A stretch of 64,000 nucleotides of DNA from the NCBI RefSeq assembly GCF_014648995.1, contig NZ_BMSE01000002.1, positions 620,001 through 684,000 on the forward strand, written 5' to 3'. Under the pieces are notes generated by a model. It was not told the origin of the DNA. It did no database searches and saw only the letters and a list, made by a program, of their open reading frames with translations. Positions 48,998 through 57,914 of the stretch are shown here, in pieces. The position numbers and the translations under genes were made by a program. This stretch comes from Streptomyces massasporeus (GTDB lineage Bacteria > Actinomycetota > Actinomycetes > Streptomycetales > Streptomycetaceae). Each line of letters opens with the position of its first letter. Position 1 is the first letter of the stretch.

Positions 48998-49783
48998 ATG
49001 GGAATCGAGCTGATCATTGTCGGGCTCATTTCCGGGGTAACTCAGGCGATGGCATCGGAATCATGGACCGCCGCTCGTGACCGCATCGCCCGCACGCTCA
49101 CGGACAACGCCGCTGACCGCCACGACCTCCTCGTGCTCCTCGACGGGGACCGTGCCGCCGTCCGGGCCGGCGACGTCGGCGGTGTGGAGACCCGCCTCGC
49201 CCACCGCTTCCGCCGGTACGCCGAGAGCCGTCCGGATGCCGAGGCCGGCCTCCGGCAGCTGCTGGTCAGCCTGTCGAACGGATTCCCGGCAGCCCAGGAC
49301 AACAGCATGCACATCCACGGGAACGTGGGCTCGATCATCGCCGCGGCGCCCGGTGCGACCGCCGCAGCGGGCAGCGTCAACCACGGGACCGTCACCAGCG
49401 GCGTCATCGACCACGGCCCCATGAAGACCGGTGCGCTCGCCGGCCAGGCCACGCAGACGCCGTCATCGAAGGAGACGGGGGACGCCCGCCCTCGCCTGCT
49501 CGCCCGCACCCTGATCACCCTCGTACTGGCCGGTGGCATCGTGGGCTTCGTCTACGGTTTCGACTGGGACGGCACCGCTGACGGCGGGGAGGTCAAGACC
49601 TGCCGTCAGTTCCTGGACATGGACACCGCCTTCCAGAAGAAGGCGCTCCTCGACATCGCGCGTGCGGTCGGCAACAAGGAGGCGGCGACCGACGAGAGCA
49701 TCGTCGAGCACACGCGCTACGAGTGCATAGGCGCCGAGAGCGCGGTCCTCACGGACGTCCTCGCCCCCAGCGCGACTCCATAA
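48998..49783 (+). CDS. Unrecognised membrane-anchored protein
   Basis: A 261-residue protein with AAAGGGA before the ATG. The N-terminus GIELIIVGLISGVTQAMAS is hydrophobic, followed by an arginine/aspartate-rich helical region (residues about 25-95). A Gly/Ser/Asn/His repeat-like section (HIHGNVGSIIAAAPG, then SVNHGTVTSGVIDHGPMKTG) follows. Then comes one membrane helix at about 167-188 (LITLVLAGGIVGFVYGF) and a C-terminal part with two cysteines. I recognise no family. The layout, a cytoplasmic N-part and a short outside C-part, is deduced only from hydrophobicity. Confidence 0.6.
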   Translation: MGIELIIVGLISGVTQAMASESWTAARDRIARTLTDNAADRHDLLVLLDGDRAAVRAGDVGGVETRLAHRFRRYAESRPDAEAGLRQLLVSLSNGFPAAQDNSMHIHGNVGSIIAAAPGATAAAGSVNHGTVTSGVIDHGPMKTGALAGQATQTPSSKETGDARPRLLARTLITLVLAGGIVGFVYGFDWDGTADGGEVKTCRQFLDMDTAFQKKALLDIARAVGNKEAATDESIVEHTRYECIGAESAVLTDVLAPSATP

Positions 49784-49895
49784 GGCCCTCCGGCCGCACG
49801 ACGACCAGGCCCGCCCGGCGCACCGCCGCGGCGGGTCTTCTCTCTGCCCGTGCGGATCACCACGCCCGCCTCGGCGGCCCGAGCCGCGCGTGTCC

Positions 49896-50102
49896 TCACG
49901 CCGCCGTCGGGTCCACCGTGGCCTGGTGGGCCTCTGCCAGGTGTTCCTCCGCCTTCAGCCAGGGCAGGAACTGGGCGCCTCTGTGCCAGCCGCAGGTGTC
50001 GCATCTGATCGTGCGCTGGACGCCCGTCCGGTGCACCCGCACCACGTGCTCCCGGCCGTGCTGGTCCCACCGGCTGACCTTGCTCGTGTCGATCTGCGTC
50101 AT
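49896..50102 (-). CDS. Small zinc-finger-like protein
   Basis: A 68-residue protein with an excellent ribosome binding site (GGGAGGGG) before ATG 50102. IRCDTCGWHRG and EEHLAEAH provide C-x2-C and H-x-x-x-x-H spacing compatible with one C2H2-type zinc finger. It could bind nucleic acid. It is unlinked in direction to the preceding membrane protein. The frame is open to 50150, but the downstream start is better. Confidence 0.7.
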   Translation of the reverse strand: MTQIDTSKVSRWDQHGREHVVRVHRTGVQRTIRCDTCGWHRGAQFLPWLKAEEHLAEAHQATVDPTAA

Positions 50103-50217
50103 GGCCCCTCCCACGTCGAGAAATCCGGCGTTCCGGTCTGCTCGCAGCAAGGAGTGTGCAGCAAGACCGACATCAACAGGGTTTCCCCGGAGATGAGTTA
50201 TCAGGCCGTGAGAGACC

Positions 50218-51651
50218 TCAGGCGACGGTGCGGGGCAGCCGCAGGCTCAGCAGGCCGGTCAGTACGACGCCGCCGAGCTGCACCAGCAGGGTCGTGACCA
50301 GGGCGTCCCGCATGCCGATCCCGGGAACCAGGGACAGGAACAGCGTGCCCAGGGTCGCCACGCCGAGGGCCAGTGCCGACTGCTGGGTGGTGATCATCAC
50401 GCCGCTGCCGACACCGGCCCGGGCGGGCGGCACCTCGGAGAGGATCACCCGGTAGACGACGGGGAGTTGCAGCGCCTGGCCCGCACCGGCGACCGCCGCG
50501 CCCGGGAGCAGCTCGACGAAGCCGAGGTGCGGCCAGAACCGCCAGGCGGCCAGCGCCATCAGGGCCAGCCCCACGCCCTGGAGGGCGGCACCGGCCGTCA
50601 CCACGCGGGTGCCGTACCGGGCGACCAGGCGCGGGCCCAGCAGCGAGAACACGAAGAACACCACCGCCAGCGGCGCGAGCGCCAGCCCCGCCGCCACCGG
50701 ACCGAGCCCGGCGCCCTGCTGCAACGCCACCGCGATCACGAACATGAAGCCGCTGAAGCCGATCGAGAACGGCAGCACCAGCAGCAGCCCGCGCCGCAGC
50801 GAGGTGAGCGCGAACAGGCTCGGCGGCACCAGCGGCGTACGGCCCTCGCGGTCGGCCCGGCGCTCCACCGCGTAGAACGCCGCCGTGACGAACGGGAACG
50901 CCGCCAGCGACAGCCACGTCCACAGCGGCCAGCCCGCCGCCCGGCCCTCGGTGAGCGGCACGAGCAGGGTGAGGAGCGAGGCCGCCAGGAGGAACGTGCC
51001 CGGGACGTCGACCGGCTCGGGTCGCGGCGACCGCGTCTCGGGGACCACCCGGACGGCCAGCACCAGCCCGGCGAGCACGACGGGCACGTTGACGAGGAAC
51101 ACCGAACGCCAGCCGGTCCCCGCGATGTCGGCGGCGACCAGCACCCCGCCCAGGATCTGCCCGGCCACCATCGACAGCCCGGCGGTCGCGCCGTAGAGGC
51201 CCATGGCCTTGGCGCGCCGGGGGCCGGTCGTGGTCGCCTGGATGGTGGCGAGCACCTGGGGCAGCATCGCGGCGGCCGACGCGCCCTGGGCGACCCGGGC
51301 GGCGACCAGCGACCAGGCGCCGGGTGCCAGCCCGCAGGCCAGCGACGTCAGCCCGAAGGCGGCCATGCCGGCGAGGAACAACCGCCGCCGGCCGAACAGG
51401 TCGCCGAGCCGGCCCCCGAGGACCAGCAGGACGGCGTACGACACCCCGTACCCGGCGACGACGAGTTCCAGGACCGACTCGCTCGCGGCGAGGTCGGTGC
51501 CGATGGTGGGCAGGGCGACGTTGACGATGAAGAAGTCGACGAGGGGCAGGGCCGCGGCCAGCAGCACGGCGAACAGCCCGAGACCGCCGAGCGCGGGGGA
51601 CGGCGCGGCGGGGGAACGTACGGGACTGGGGGCGAGGGATTCGGTGGTCAC
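50218..51651 (-). CDS. MFS transporter, DHA2-type drug exporter
   Basis: A 477-residue protein with about 14 membrane segments. LVDFFIVNVALPTIGTDL, the GGRLGDLFGRRR loop (motif A) and GATAGLSMVAGQILGGVL (motif C) mark it as an exporter of the EmrB/QacA group. It is divergent from the MmyB-type regulator gene, with a paired CTGGTA operator between them. It is therefore probably controlled by that regulator and induced by a small molecule. Substrate unknown. Confidence 0.92.
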   Translation of the reverse strand: MTTESLAPSPVRSPAAPSPALGGLGLFAVLLAAALPLVDFFIVNVALPTIGTDLAASESVLELVVAGYGVSYAVLLVLGGRLGDLFGRRRLFLAGMAAFGLTSLACGLAPGAWSLVAARVAQGASAAAMLPQVLATIQATTTGPRRAKAMGLYGATAGLSMVAGQILGGVLVAADIAGTGWRSVFLVNVPVVLAGLVLAVRVVPETRSPRPEPVDVPGTFLLAASLLTLLVPLTEGRAAGWPLWTWLSLAAFPFVTAAFYAVERRADREGRTPLVPPSLFALTSLRRGLLLVLPFSIGFSGFMFVIAVALQQGAGLGPVAAGLALAPLAVVFFVFSLLGPRLVARYGTRVVTAGAALQGVGLALMALAAWRFWPHLGFVELLPGAAVAGAGQALQLPVVYRVILSEVPPARAGVGSGVMITTQQSALALGVATLGTLFLSLVPGIGMRDALVTTLLVQLGGVVLTGLLSLRLPRTVA

Positions 51652-51678
51652 GCTCCCGAGCCTGCGACGTCACTCAGG

Positions 51679-51710
51679 CTGGTACCAGAGTGTCCTTATC
51701 CTGGTAGCAG
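51679..51710. promoter_or_regulatory. Two-site CTGGTAnCAG operator between exporter and MmyB-type regulator
   Basis: The perfect palindrome CTGGTACCAG (51679-51688) and the near-copy CTGGTAGCAG (51701-51710) are spaced 22 bp start to start, two helical turns, on the same face of the DNA. They fill the 102-bp gap between two divergent genes. Binding of the neighbouring regulator as a dimer pair is inferred. Confidence 0.6.
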
Positions 51711-51753
51711 CACCACCTGGAAACAGGGTCCGCACGGCGGCAGGCTGGAGACC

Positions 51754-52665
51754 ATGACGACCATGGCGCGTGAGACGACGCCGCGCACCCCCGAGGCGCC
51801 CCGCGACGCGGATGTCCGCCGGCACGAGCTGGCGGCGTTCCTGCGCAGCCGCCGGGAGCGGATCGCCCCCGAGCAGGTCGGCCTGCCCCGGGGCCGCCGG
51901 CGCCGCACGCCGGGGCTGCGCCGCGAGGAGGTCGCCCAGCTCTCGGCGGTCGGCGTCACCTGGTACACGTGGCTGGAGCAGGCCCGCGACATCCAGGTCT
52001 CCGTGCAGGTCCTCGACGCGCTCGCCCGCGCCCTGCTGCTCGACCCCAGCGAACGCGCCCACCTCTTCCGGCTGGCCGGGGCCGCCGACCCGACACCGGC
52101 GACCACCTGCCCGTCGGTCACCCCGGCGATGCGGACGCTGCTGGAGCAGGTAGAGCCGTTCCCGGCGTGCCTGCAGAACAGCCGGTACGACATCCTCGCC
52201 CACAACCGCACCTACGGGCTGCTGCTGTGCGACCTGGACGCGGTCCCGCCCGAGGACCGCAACTGCATGCTGCTCTCCTACACCCACGCCGAATGGCAGT
52301 CCTCGATCGTGCACCTGGAGGAGACCCAGCGCCTCATGGCCGCCCGCTTCCGCGCCACGATGGCCGGCCATCTCACCGAGCCCGCCTGGAAGATGCTCCT
52401 CGACCGTCTGCACGCGGAGTCCCCCGCGTTCCGCACGGCCTGGGACCGCCACGAGGTCGTGTCCCACCGCACCAAACGCAAGGAGTTCCGCAACCGCCAC
52501 GTGGGCCGCGTCACCGTCGACCACACGGACCTGTGGCTGACGCCGGGGACGGGGCCGCGGATCGTCACCTACGTCCCGGCGGACGAGGAGTCCCGGGAGC
52601 GGCTGGACATGCTCCAGGCGATGGCGCTGGGCAGAGAGACGGGCCCTCAGCCTCTCTCCCGGTAG
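51754..52665 (+). CDS. XRE-family regulator with MmyB-like ligand domain
   Basis: A 303-residue protein. The N-terminal XRE helix-turn-helix (about residues 25-105) contains RRTPGLRREEVAQLSAVGVTWYTWLEQ, characteristic of the actinobacterial MmyB-type regulators. The C-terminal MmyB ligand-binding domain includes PFPACLQNSRYDILAHN and RHVGRVTVDHTDLWLTPG. In this family the C-terminal domain is thought to bind a fatty-acid-like or other small ligand. ATG 51754 follows GGAG. It is divergent from an MFS exporter, its likely target. Confidence 0.93.
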   Translation: MTTMARETTPRTPEAPRDADVRRHELAAFLRSRRERIAPEQVGLPRGRRRRTPGLRREEVAQLSAVGVTWYTWLEQARDIQVSVQVLDALARALLLDPSERAHLFRLAGAADPTPATTCPSVTPAMRTLLEQVEPFPACLQNSRYDILAHNRTYGLLLCDLDAVPPEDRNCMLLSYTHAEWQSSIVHLEETQRLMAARFRATMAGHLTEPAWKMLLDRLHAESPAFRTAWDRHEVVSHRTKRKEFRNRHVGRVTVDHTDLWLTPGTGPRIVTYVPADEESRERLDMLQAMALGRETGPQPLSR

Positions 52666-52666
52666 T

Positions 52667-53244
52667 TCATGAACCCAGTGGGTGTCGAAGTAGCGGGCCA
52701 TGGTGAACCGGTGGTGCGGTTCGGTGGGGACGCGGCAGACGAACCGTGGTCCGGTGGGCGGGGGGACGTCCTCGCCGCCGAAGGACCGCATCACGACGGG
52801 CCACCGGTCGAGGTCGTAGCCGGGCGGGCTCGCTCCAGCCGGTGATGCGGGTGAGCCGCTCCATCCAGTCGACGCCGGCGCCGGCGTCCCCGTCCCGGGC
52901 GGGCGCCGGGGGCTGCGGCATCTCCCGGTGGGCGACGACCAGCACCGGCCGCTCCACCCCCGCACCGTCCCGCGCCGTGCCCGTGCCGATCCACCGGTCT
53001 CCGTAGGCCCGCGCCCGGATGGTCACGGCCCCGTCCCCGAAGGGGACGAGGAGGGCCGCGCCCCTGGACTCGTCGGATGTCGGGTCGGTGAAGCCGTCGA
53101 GAACGAGCGTGCGCGGCGCGCCGTACCTGCCGCCGAGCAGGTCGGTCAGGGCCTGTGGGTCCAGGTCACCGGGCAGGTGGAGGTGGCCGTTCTCGGTCCG
53201 AGCCGGGCCGGCAGGTCGTTGACGGACGCTTGTGTGAGCTCCAT
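52667..53244 (-). pseudogene. Frame-broken gene of unknown function
   Basis: Good coding sequence is split across frames. A start MELTQASVNDLPARLG at 53244 is in a different frame from the main body (TENGHLHLPGDLDPQALTDL up to RITGWSEPA). The body then shifts near 52822-52833 into GYDLDRWPVVMRSFGGEDV and RFTMARYFDTHW. At least two single-base shifts are needed to restore one protein of about 195 residues. The three pieces read as one hypothetical protein family that I cannot name. The 3' end overlaps the convergent MmyB-type gene region and is uncertain. Confidence 0.55.
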
Positions 53245-53272
53245 GGCGGACAGAAGCGCACGGCACCGACAG

Positions 53273-54730
53273 TCAGCGGTCCGCGGTCACCACCGCGTCC
53301 CGCACCTCCGCCGACTCCAGGCGCCGCGCGGCCCGTTCGGCCGTGCCCCGGGCCCACCGCCCGTTCGTCACCGCTCCCAGCGCCAGCACCGCGAACCCGC
53401 ACACGGCGAGGATCCACCACCCGGGCCGGGCCGCGGACACGAACACCTCCCGGTACGAGGAGGAGCCGACGCCCGAGGCGAGGACCGCGCCCACCACGGC
53501 CACGCCCAGCGTCTGCCCGAGCTGCCGGCTCGTGGAGGCGACCGCGGCGGCGACGCCCGCCTGGGCGCGCGGCATGCCGGACACCGCCGTGTTGGTGATG
53601 GGCGCGTTGACGAAACCGAAGCCGATGCCGAACAGGACGTAACCGGCGAAGAGCGTGACGTTGGAGGTCTCGGCCTCGAACGCGGCGAACAGGACACCGC
53701 TCGTCGTCATCGCGAAGCCCGCGATCAGCAGCGGCAGGCGCGGGCCGCGCGTGCCCACGAGACGGCCCGACAGCGGCGCGCACAGGAACGTCGGGACCGC
53801 CATCGGCAGCATCCACAGGCCCGCCTCCAGGGCGGTCAGTCCGCGGACGTTCTGCAGGTACAGCGTCGACAGGAACAGGAAGCCGCCGAGCGCGGCGAAC
53901 GCGCTGATGGCGATGACCGTCGCGCCGCTGAACGGCGCCGAGCGGAAGAAGCGCAGGTCGATCAGCGGTTCCTTGCGGCGCGGCTCGTGGACGAGCAGCC
54001 CCGTGAGGGCGGCGAGGGCGACGACGACCAGCGGCGCGATCGACCCGAACGAGGTGCTCGGCGCCTCGATGATCGCGTACGTGAGCGAGCCGAACAGCGC
54101 GATCACCAGCACCTGCCCGACGGGGTCGGGGCGGCGGGCGCGCGGCGCGCGGGACTCGGGCACGAAGCGCAGGGTGAGCAGCAGGGCCGCGAGGCCCACC
54201 GGCAGGTTGATCCAGAAAATGGAGCGCCAGCCGACGGAGTCGACCAGGAGCCCGCCGACCAGCGGGCCGGCGGCCATCGATATGCCGACGACCGCGCCCC
54301 AGACGCCGATGGCCCGGGCCCGCTCGCGCGGGTCGGTGAAGGTGTTGGTGATGATCGACATGGCGACCGGGTTGAGCATCGAGCCGCCCACCGCCTGCAC
54401 CATCCGGAACGCGATCAGCGCCTCCAGGTTCGGCGCGAGGGAGCACAGGACCGAACCGAGGGTGAAGACGACCAGGCCCGCCATGAAGACCCGCTTGCGG
54501 CCGATCCGGTCGGCCGTGGAGCCCGCGAGCATCAGCAGGGAGGCGAGGACCAGCGTGTACGCGTCGATCGTCCACTGCAGGCCCGAGGTGCTCGCGTGCA
54601 GGTCCTGCTGCATGGACGGCAGGGCCACGTTCAGGACCGTGTTGTCGAGGCTCACGATCAGCAGGCTCATGCAGCAGATCGCGAGCACCAGCATGCGGCG
54701 GCGGGGGCTGAGCTCGGGCATGCGGACCAT
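53273..54730 (-). CDS. MFS transporter, DHA2-type drug exporter
   Basis: A 485-residue protein with about 14 membrane segments. SLDNTVLNVALPSMQQDL, WTIDAYTLVLASLLMLAGSTADRIGRKR (motif A) and GAVVGISMAAGPLVGGLL (motif C) place it with EmrB/QacA-type exporters. The C-terminal 40 residues are hydrophilic and rich in Arg/Glu. Translation may start at ATG 54730 or three codons later at ATG 54721 (MPELSP). The short gap to dusB is AT-rich (TTGCTAACTAATGAATTG) and must hold both promoters. The substrate is unknown. Confidence 0.92.
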   Translation of the reverse strand: MVRMPELSPRRRMLVLAICCMSLLIVSLDNTVLNVALPSMQQDLHASTSGLQWTIDAYTLVLASLLMLAGSTADRIGRKRVFMAGLVVFTLGSVLCSLAPNLEALIAFRMVQAVGGSMLNPVAMSIITNTFTDPRERARAIGVWGAVVGISMAAGPLVGGLLVDSVGWRSIFWINLPVGLAALLLTLRFVPESRAPRARRPDPVGQVLVIALFGSLTYAIIEAPSTSFGSIAPLVVVALAALTGLLVHEPRRKEPLIDLRFFRSAPFSGATVIAISAFAALGGFLFLSTLYLQNVRGLTALEAGLWMLPMAVPTFLCAPLSGRLVGTRGPRLPLLIAGFAMTTSGVLFAAFEAETSNVTLFAGYVLFGIGFGFVNAPITNTAVSGMPRAQAGVAAAVASTSRQLGQTLGVAVVGAVLASGVGSSSYREVFVSAARPGWWILAVCGFAVLALGAVTNGRWARGTAERAARRLESAEVRDAVVTADR

Positions 54731-54798
54731 CGTAGCCGACTTCGATAGTGTTGCTAACTAATGAATTGTGTCCTCTCATTGCACGGCACAATGGAGGC

Positions 54799-55932
54799 AT
54801 GTCCACGCCCCTCCAGATCGGTCCGCACACCGTCCGGCCCCCCGTCGTCCTGGCCCCCATGGCCGGGATCACCAACGCGCCCTTCCGCACCCTGTGCAGG
54901 GAGTTCAGCGGCGGCAAGGGCCTGTTCGTCAGCGAGATGATCACGACCAGGGCGCTGGTCGAGCGCAACGAGAAGACCATGCAGCTCATTCACTTCGACG
55001 CGAGTGAGCGCCCCCGCTCCATCCAGCTGTACGGCGTGGACCCCGCGACCGTCGGCAAGGCCGTCCGCATGATCGCGGAGGAGGACCTCGCCGACCACAT
55101 CGACCTGAACTTCGGCTGCCCCGTGCCCAAGGTCACGCGCAAGGGCGGCGGCTCCGCGCTGCCGTACAAGCGGAACCTGCTGCGGGCCATCCTGCGCGAG
55201 GCCGTCAGCGGCGCCGGCGATCTGCCCGTGACGATGAAGATGCGCAAGGGCATCGACGACGACCACATCACCTTCCTCGACGCCGGCCGGATCGCCGTCG
55301 AGGAGGGCGTCACCGCCATCGCCCTGCACGGCCGCACCGCCGCCCAGCACTACGGCGGCACCGCCGACTGGGACGCCATCGCCCGGCTGAAGGAGCACGT
55401 GCCGGAGATCCCGGTGCTCGGCAACGGCGACATCTGGTCGGCCGAGGACGCCCTGCGGATGGTGCGCGAGACCGGCTGCGACGGGGTGGTCGTGGGCCGC
55501 GGCTGCCTGGGGCGGCCCTGGCTCTTCTCCGACCTGGTCGCCGCCTTCGAGGGCCGCACCGAGGACATCGCCCGCCCCGCCCTGCGCGAGGTCGCCGACG
55601 TCATGGTCCGGCACGCCACCCTGCTCGGGGAGTGGATCGGCGACGAGGCCCGGGGCGTGATCGACTTCCGCAAGCACGTCGCCTGGTACCTGAAGGGCTT
55701 CGCGGTCGGCTCCGAGATGCGCAAACGCCTCGCGATCACCTCGTCCCTGGAGGAACTGCGCTCCGGTCTGGACGAGCTGGACCTCGACCAGTCCTGGCCC
55801 ACCGGCGCCGACGGGCCCCGGGGCCGCACGTCCGGCAACAACCGCGTGGTGCTGCCGGACGGCTGGCTGAAGGACCCCTACGACTGCGCCGGGGTCGGCG
55901 AGGACGCCGAGCTCGACACCTCGGGCGGCTGA
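54799..55932 (+). CDS. dusB: tRNA dihydrouridine synthase (DusB type)
   Basis: A 377-residue FMN-dependent enzyme with an N-terminal TIM barrel and a helical C-terminal domain. VVLAPMAGITNAPFR binds FMN, and LNFGCPVPKV carries the catalytic Cys107. LPVTMKMRKGI, ALHGRTAAQHYGG and GNGDIW are conserved Dus motifs, and DGVVVGRGCLGRPW binds the FMN phosphate. It reduces uridines in the tRNA D-loop. ATG 54799 follows ATGGAGG; in-frame codons further upstream lack a ribosome binding site. It ends directly where the convergent sulfatase gene begins to end. Confidence 0.95.
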   Translation: MSTPLQIGPHTVRPPVVLAPMAGITNAPFRTLCREFSGGKGLFVSEMITTRALVERNEKTMQLIHFDASERPRSIQLYGVDPATVGKAVRMIAEEDLADHIDLNFGCPVPKVTRKGGGSALPYKRNLLRAILREAVSGAGDLPVTMKMRKGIDDDHITFLDAGRIAVEEGVTAIALHGRTAAQHYGGTADWDAIARLKEHVPEIPVLGNGDIWSAEDALRMVRETGCDGVVVGRGCLGRPWLFSDLVAAFEGRTEDIARPALREVADVMVRHATLLGEWIGDEARGVIDFRKHVAWYLKGFAVGSEMRKRLAITSSLEELRSGLDELDLDQSWPTGADGPRGRTSGNNRVVLPDGWLKDPYDCAGVGEDAELDTSGG

Positions 55933-57762
55933 TCAGCCCTTGGAGGGGCGCGGTGTGGAGCCGAACGCCTTGAGGAAGCGGTCGCGGAAGGAGCTCATCT
56001 TCCACACGGGCGCGTCACGGTCGGGCTTGAGGCCCTCCGTCCAGTTCCAGTCGGCGACCTTGTCCAGGACCTTCGGGTCCTTCGCGACGATCGACACCGG
56101 CACGTCCCGGCTGGCGCCGTTCCCGCTGACCCGGGCGATGGGCTGGTGGTCGCCGAGGAACACCAGGACGGTGTCGTCGGTGCCGTAGCGCTCCAGCCAC
56201 TGGGTGAGGCTGGTGACCGAGTACTGGATGGACTTGCCGTACTCCTCGCGGGACTTGGTGGTGTCGGTGATGACGTCCGACGCCTTGTTGCCCGCCTTCT
56301 GGATCGCGTCGAAGACCGAACCGTCGCCGAGTTCGTCCCAGCCGACCATCCTCGGGATGGGAGCCCAGGGCTGGTGGCTGGAGGTCAGGATGACGAACGA
56401 CATCAGCGGCTTGTCCCGCTTCTTCCCGTGCACCTGCCGCTGGAACGCCTCCAGCGCGTACTGGTCGGGCATGGTCGACCAGCTGAACTTCGGCCCCTCG
56501 TAGCCCAGGTCGAAGGCGTCGTAGAGCTTGTCGAGGCCGTACCACTTCTCCTCCGGCCAGCCCTTCTGCACGCCCGGCATGACGCCGACCGTGTCCCAGG
56601 CGCCGGTCTTCTGGAAGGCCTTGGTGAGGGTGAGGTGGTCGCCGGCGCTGACCGTGCGGTAGCGCCGCTGGTTGTCGATCCACAGGCCGGACATGGTCGT
56701 GGAGTGGCCGAGCCAGCTGCTGCCGCCGTACGTCGCCGAGGTCAGCCAGCCGCTGCGGGCGGCGAACCCGGCCTTCTCCAGGGCGGCGGTGCTCGCGTCC
56801 AGGGTGCGGTCGACGCCGGGTGCCATGACCGGGTCCTCGATGGCGCTGCGGCCGTAGCTCTCGATGAACGTGAAGATCACGTCCTTGCCGCGCAGGTCCG
56901 GGAGGAGTTCGCCGGGCGGGGTGTTGCCGAAGGTGTCCGCCTTCGACTGCCGCGCGAACGCGGCCTCGTCCCGCAGCGACTCCACCGTCCGCTGCGCGTG
57001 CACCCGGAGGGCACCGGCCCCGCGCTCGGAGGCGATCGGGCCGCCGAACAGCGTCAGGCCCAGTGCGGAGCAGGTGACCCAGACGGTGCCGGCGATCAGG
57101 GCGCCCTTGGTCGCCCGCACCCGGTGGCGGGCCAGCACGTGCGCGAGCCGGATCGTCGCCGCGACCATGACGGCCGCCACGAGCAGCACGAGCACCACCG
57201 CGCCGACGGTGACGGCGGTCGCGACGCCCCCGCCCAGCGTGTCCTCGACGTACGCCTGCGCGTCGGGCAGCAGATCCCAGTCGAGCGCGGCGTTGAAACC
57301 CCGGCCCAGGTACTCGTTGAACCCCATGTCGAGCAGGTTCACCGTGGTCAGGACGGTGAGACCGAGCCCGTACAGCACCGCCGCCACCAGCCGGGGCCGG
57401 CGCGGCAGCGCCAGCACGACGACGGCCCCGATGACCGCCTCGGCCGGGATCCGCGCGAAGCCGGCCGCCTTGAGGGCGGGGAGGGTGTTGGGCAGCAGCA
57501 GCGCCCCGAGGACCAGGGCGGCGGCGAGGGCGGTGGTGGCGAGGCGGAGGGCGCGGGCGGTCCGGGGGTGGCGGGCGCGCCAGGCGCGGAGGCGAGTGAG
57601 GCGGTGCCCGAGCAGCGTTCGTGAGGGGGCAGGGCCCGGACCGGATGCCGCCGCTGCCTCTCTCTCGTCCTCCCCCCTCTCCCCGCCCGCCTGCTCCTCC
57701 TCGGCCTCGGACACGCCGTCGCCCGGCTGCGACGCATCGCTGGAGCGTGTGAAGACAGGCAC
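55933..57762 (-). CDS. LtaS-type membrane sulfatase (alkaline phosphatase superfamily)
   Basis: A protein of about 609 residues. The N-terminal 40 residues are acidic and disordered. Five membrane helices (residues about 80-285) follow, then an extracellular sulfatase-fold domain. VIFTFIESYGRS provides the metal-binding Glu, SATYGGSSWLGHST the region of the catalytic Thr, and VFLGDHQP the Asp-His metal ligands. Such enzymes transfer phosphoglycerol or related groups to envelope polymers. The GTG at 57762 has GGAAGGA upstream; the longer frame to 57888 starts with a non-conserved Pro/Gly stretch. The substrate is not known. Confidence 0.88.
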   Translation of the reverse strand: MPVFTRSSDASQPGDGVSEAEEEQAGGERGEDEREAAAASGPGPAPSRTLLGHRLTRLRAWRARHPRTARALRLATTALAAALVLGALLLPNTLPALKAAGFARIPAEAVIGAVVVLALPRRPRLVAAVLYGLGLTVLTTVNLLDMGFNEYLGRGFNAALDWDLLPDAQAYVEDTLGGGVATAVTVGAVVLVLLVAAVMVAATIRLAHVLARHRVRATKGALIAGTVWVTCSALGLTLFGGPIASERGAGALRVHAQRTVESLRDEAAFARQSKADTFGNTPPGELLPDLRGKDVIFTFIESYGRSAIEDPVMAPGVDRTLDASTAALEKAGFAARSGWLTSATYGGSSWLGHSTTMSGLWIDNQRRYRTVSAGDHLTLTKAFQKTGAWDTVGVMPGVQKGWPEEKWYGLDKLYDAFDLGYEGPKFSWSTMPDQYALEAFQRQVHGKKRDKPLMSFVILTSSHQPWAPIPRMVGWDELGDGSVFDAIQKAGNKASDVITDTTKSREEYGKSIQYSVTSLTQWLERYGTDDTVLVFLGDHQPIARVSGNGASRDVPVSIVAKDPKVLDKVADWNWTEGLKPDRDAPVWKMSSFRDRFLKAFGSTPRPSKG

Positions 57763-57914
57763 CCGGAGGTCCTTCCCGTACGGAACCGGTGAGGTGGCGG
57801 ACCCGGGTGGGGGTGCGGGTCCGCCACTGTTCCCTACGGTGCGTCCGCCAGGTGTGTTCAGCCCGCCGGGCCAGCGCTCGGCAAACACCCGGCAAACGGC
57901 TGACCAACCGGCCC

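Noticed and set aside
54731..54798. TAGT...ACTA inverted sequence between dusB and the exporter
   Set aside because: Arms of only four bases in an AT-rich stretch; too weak to call an operator.
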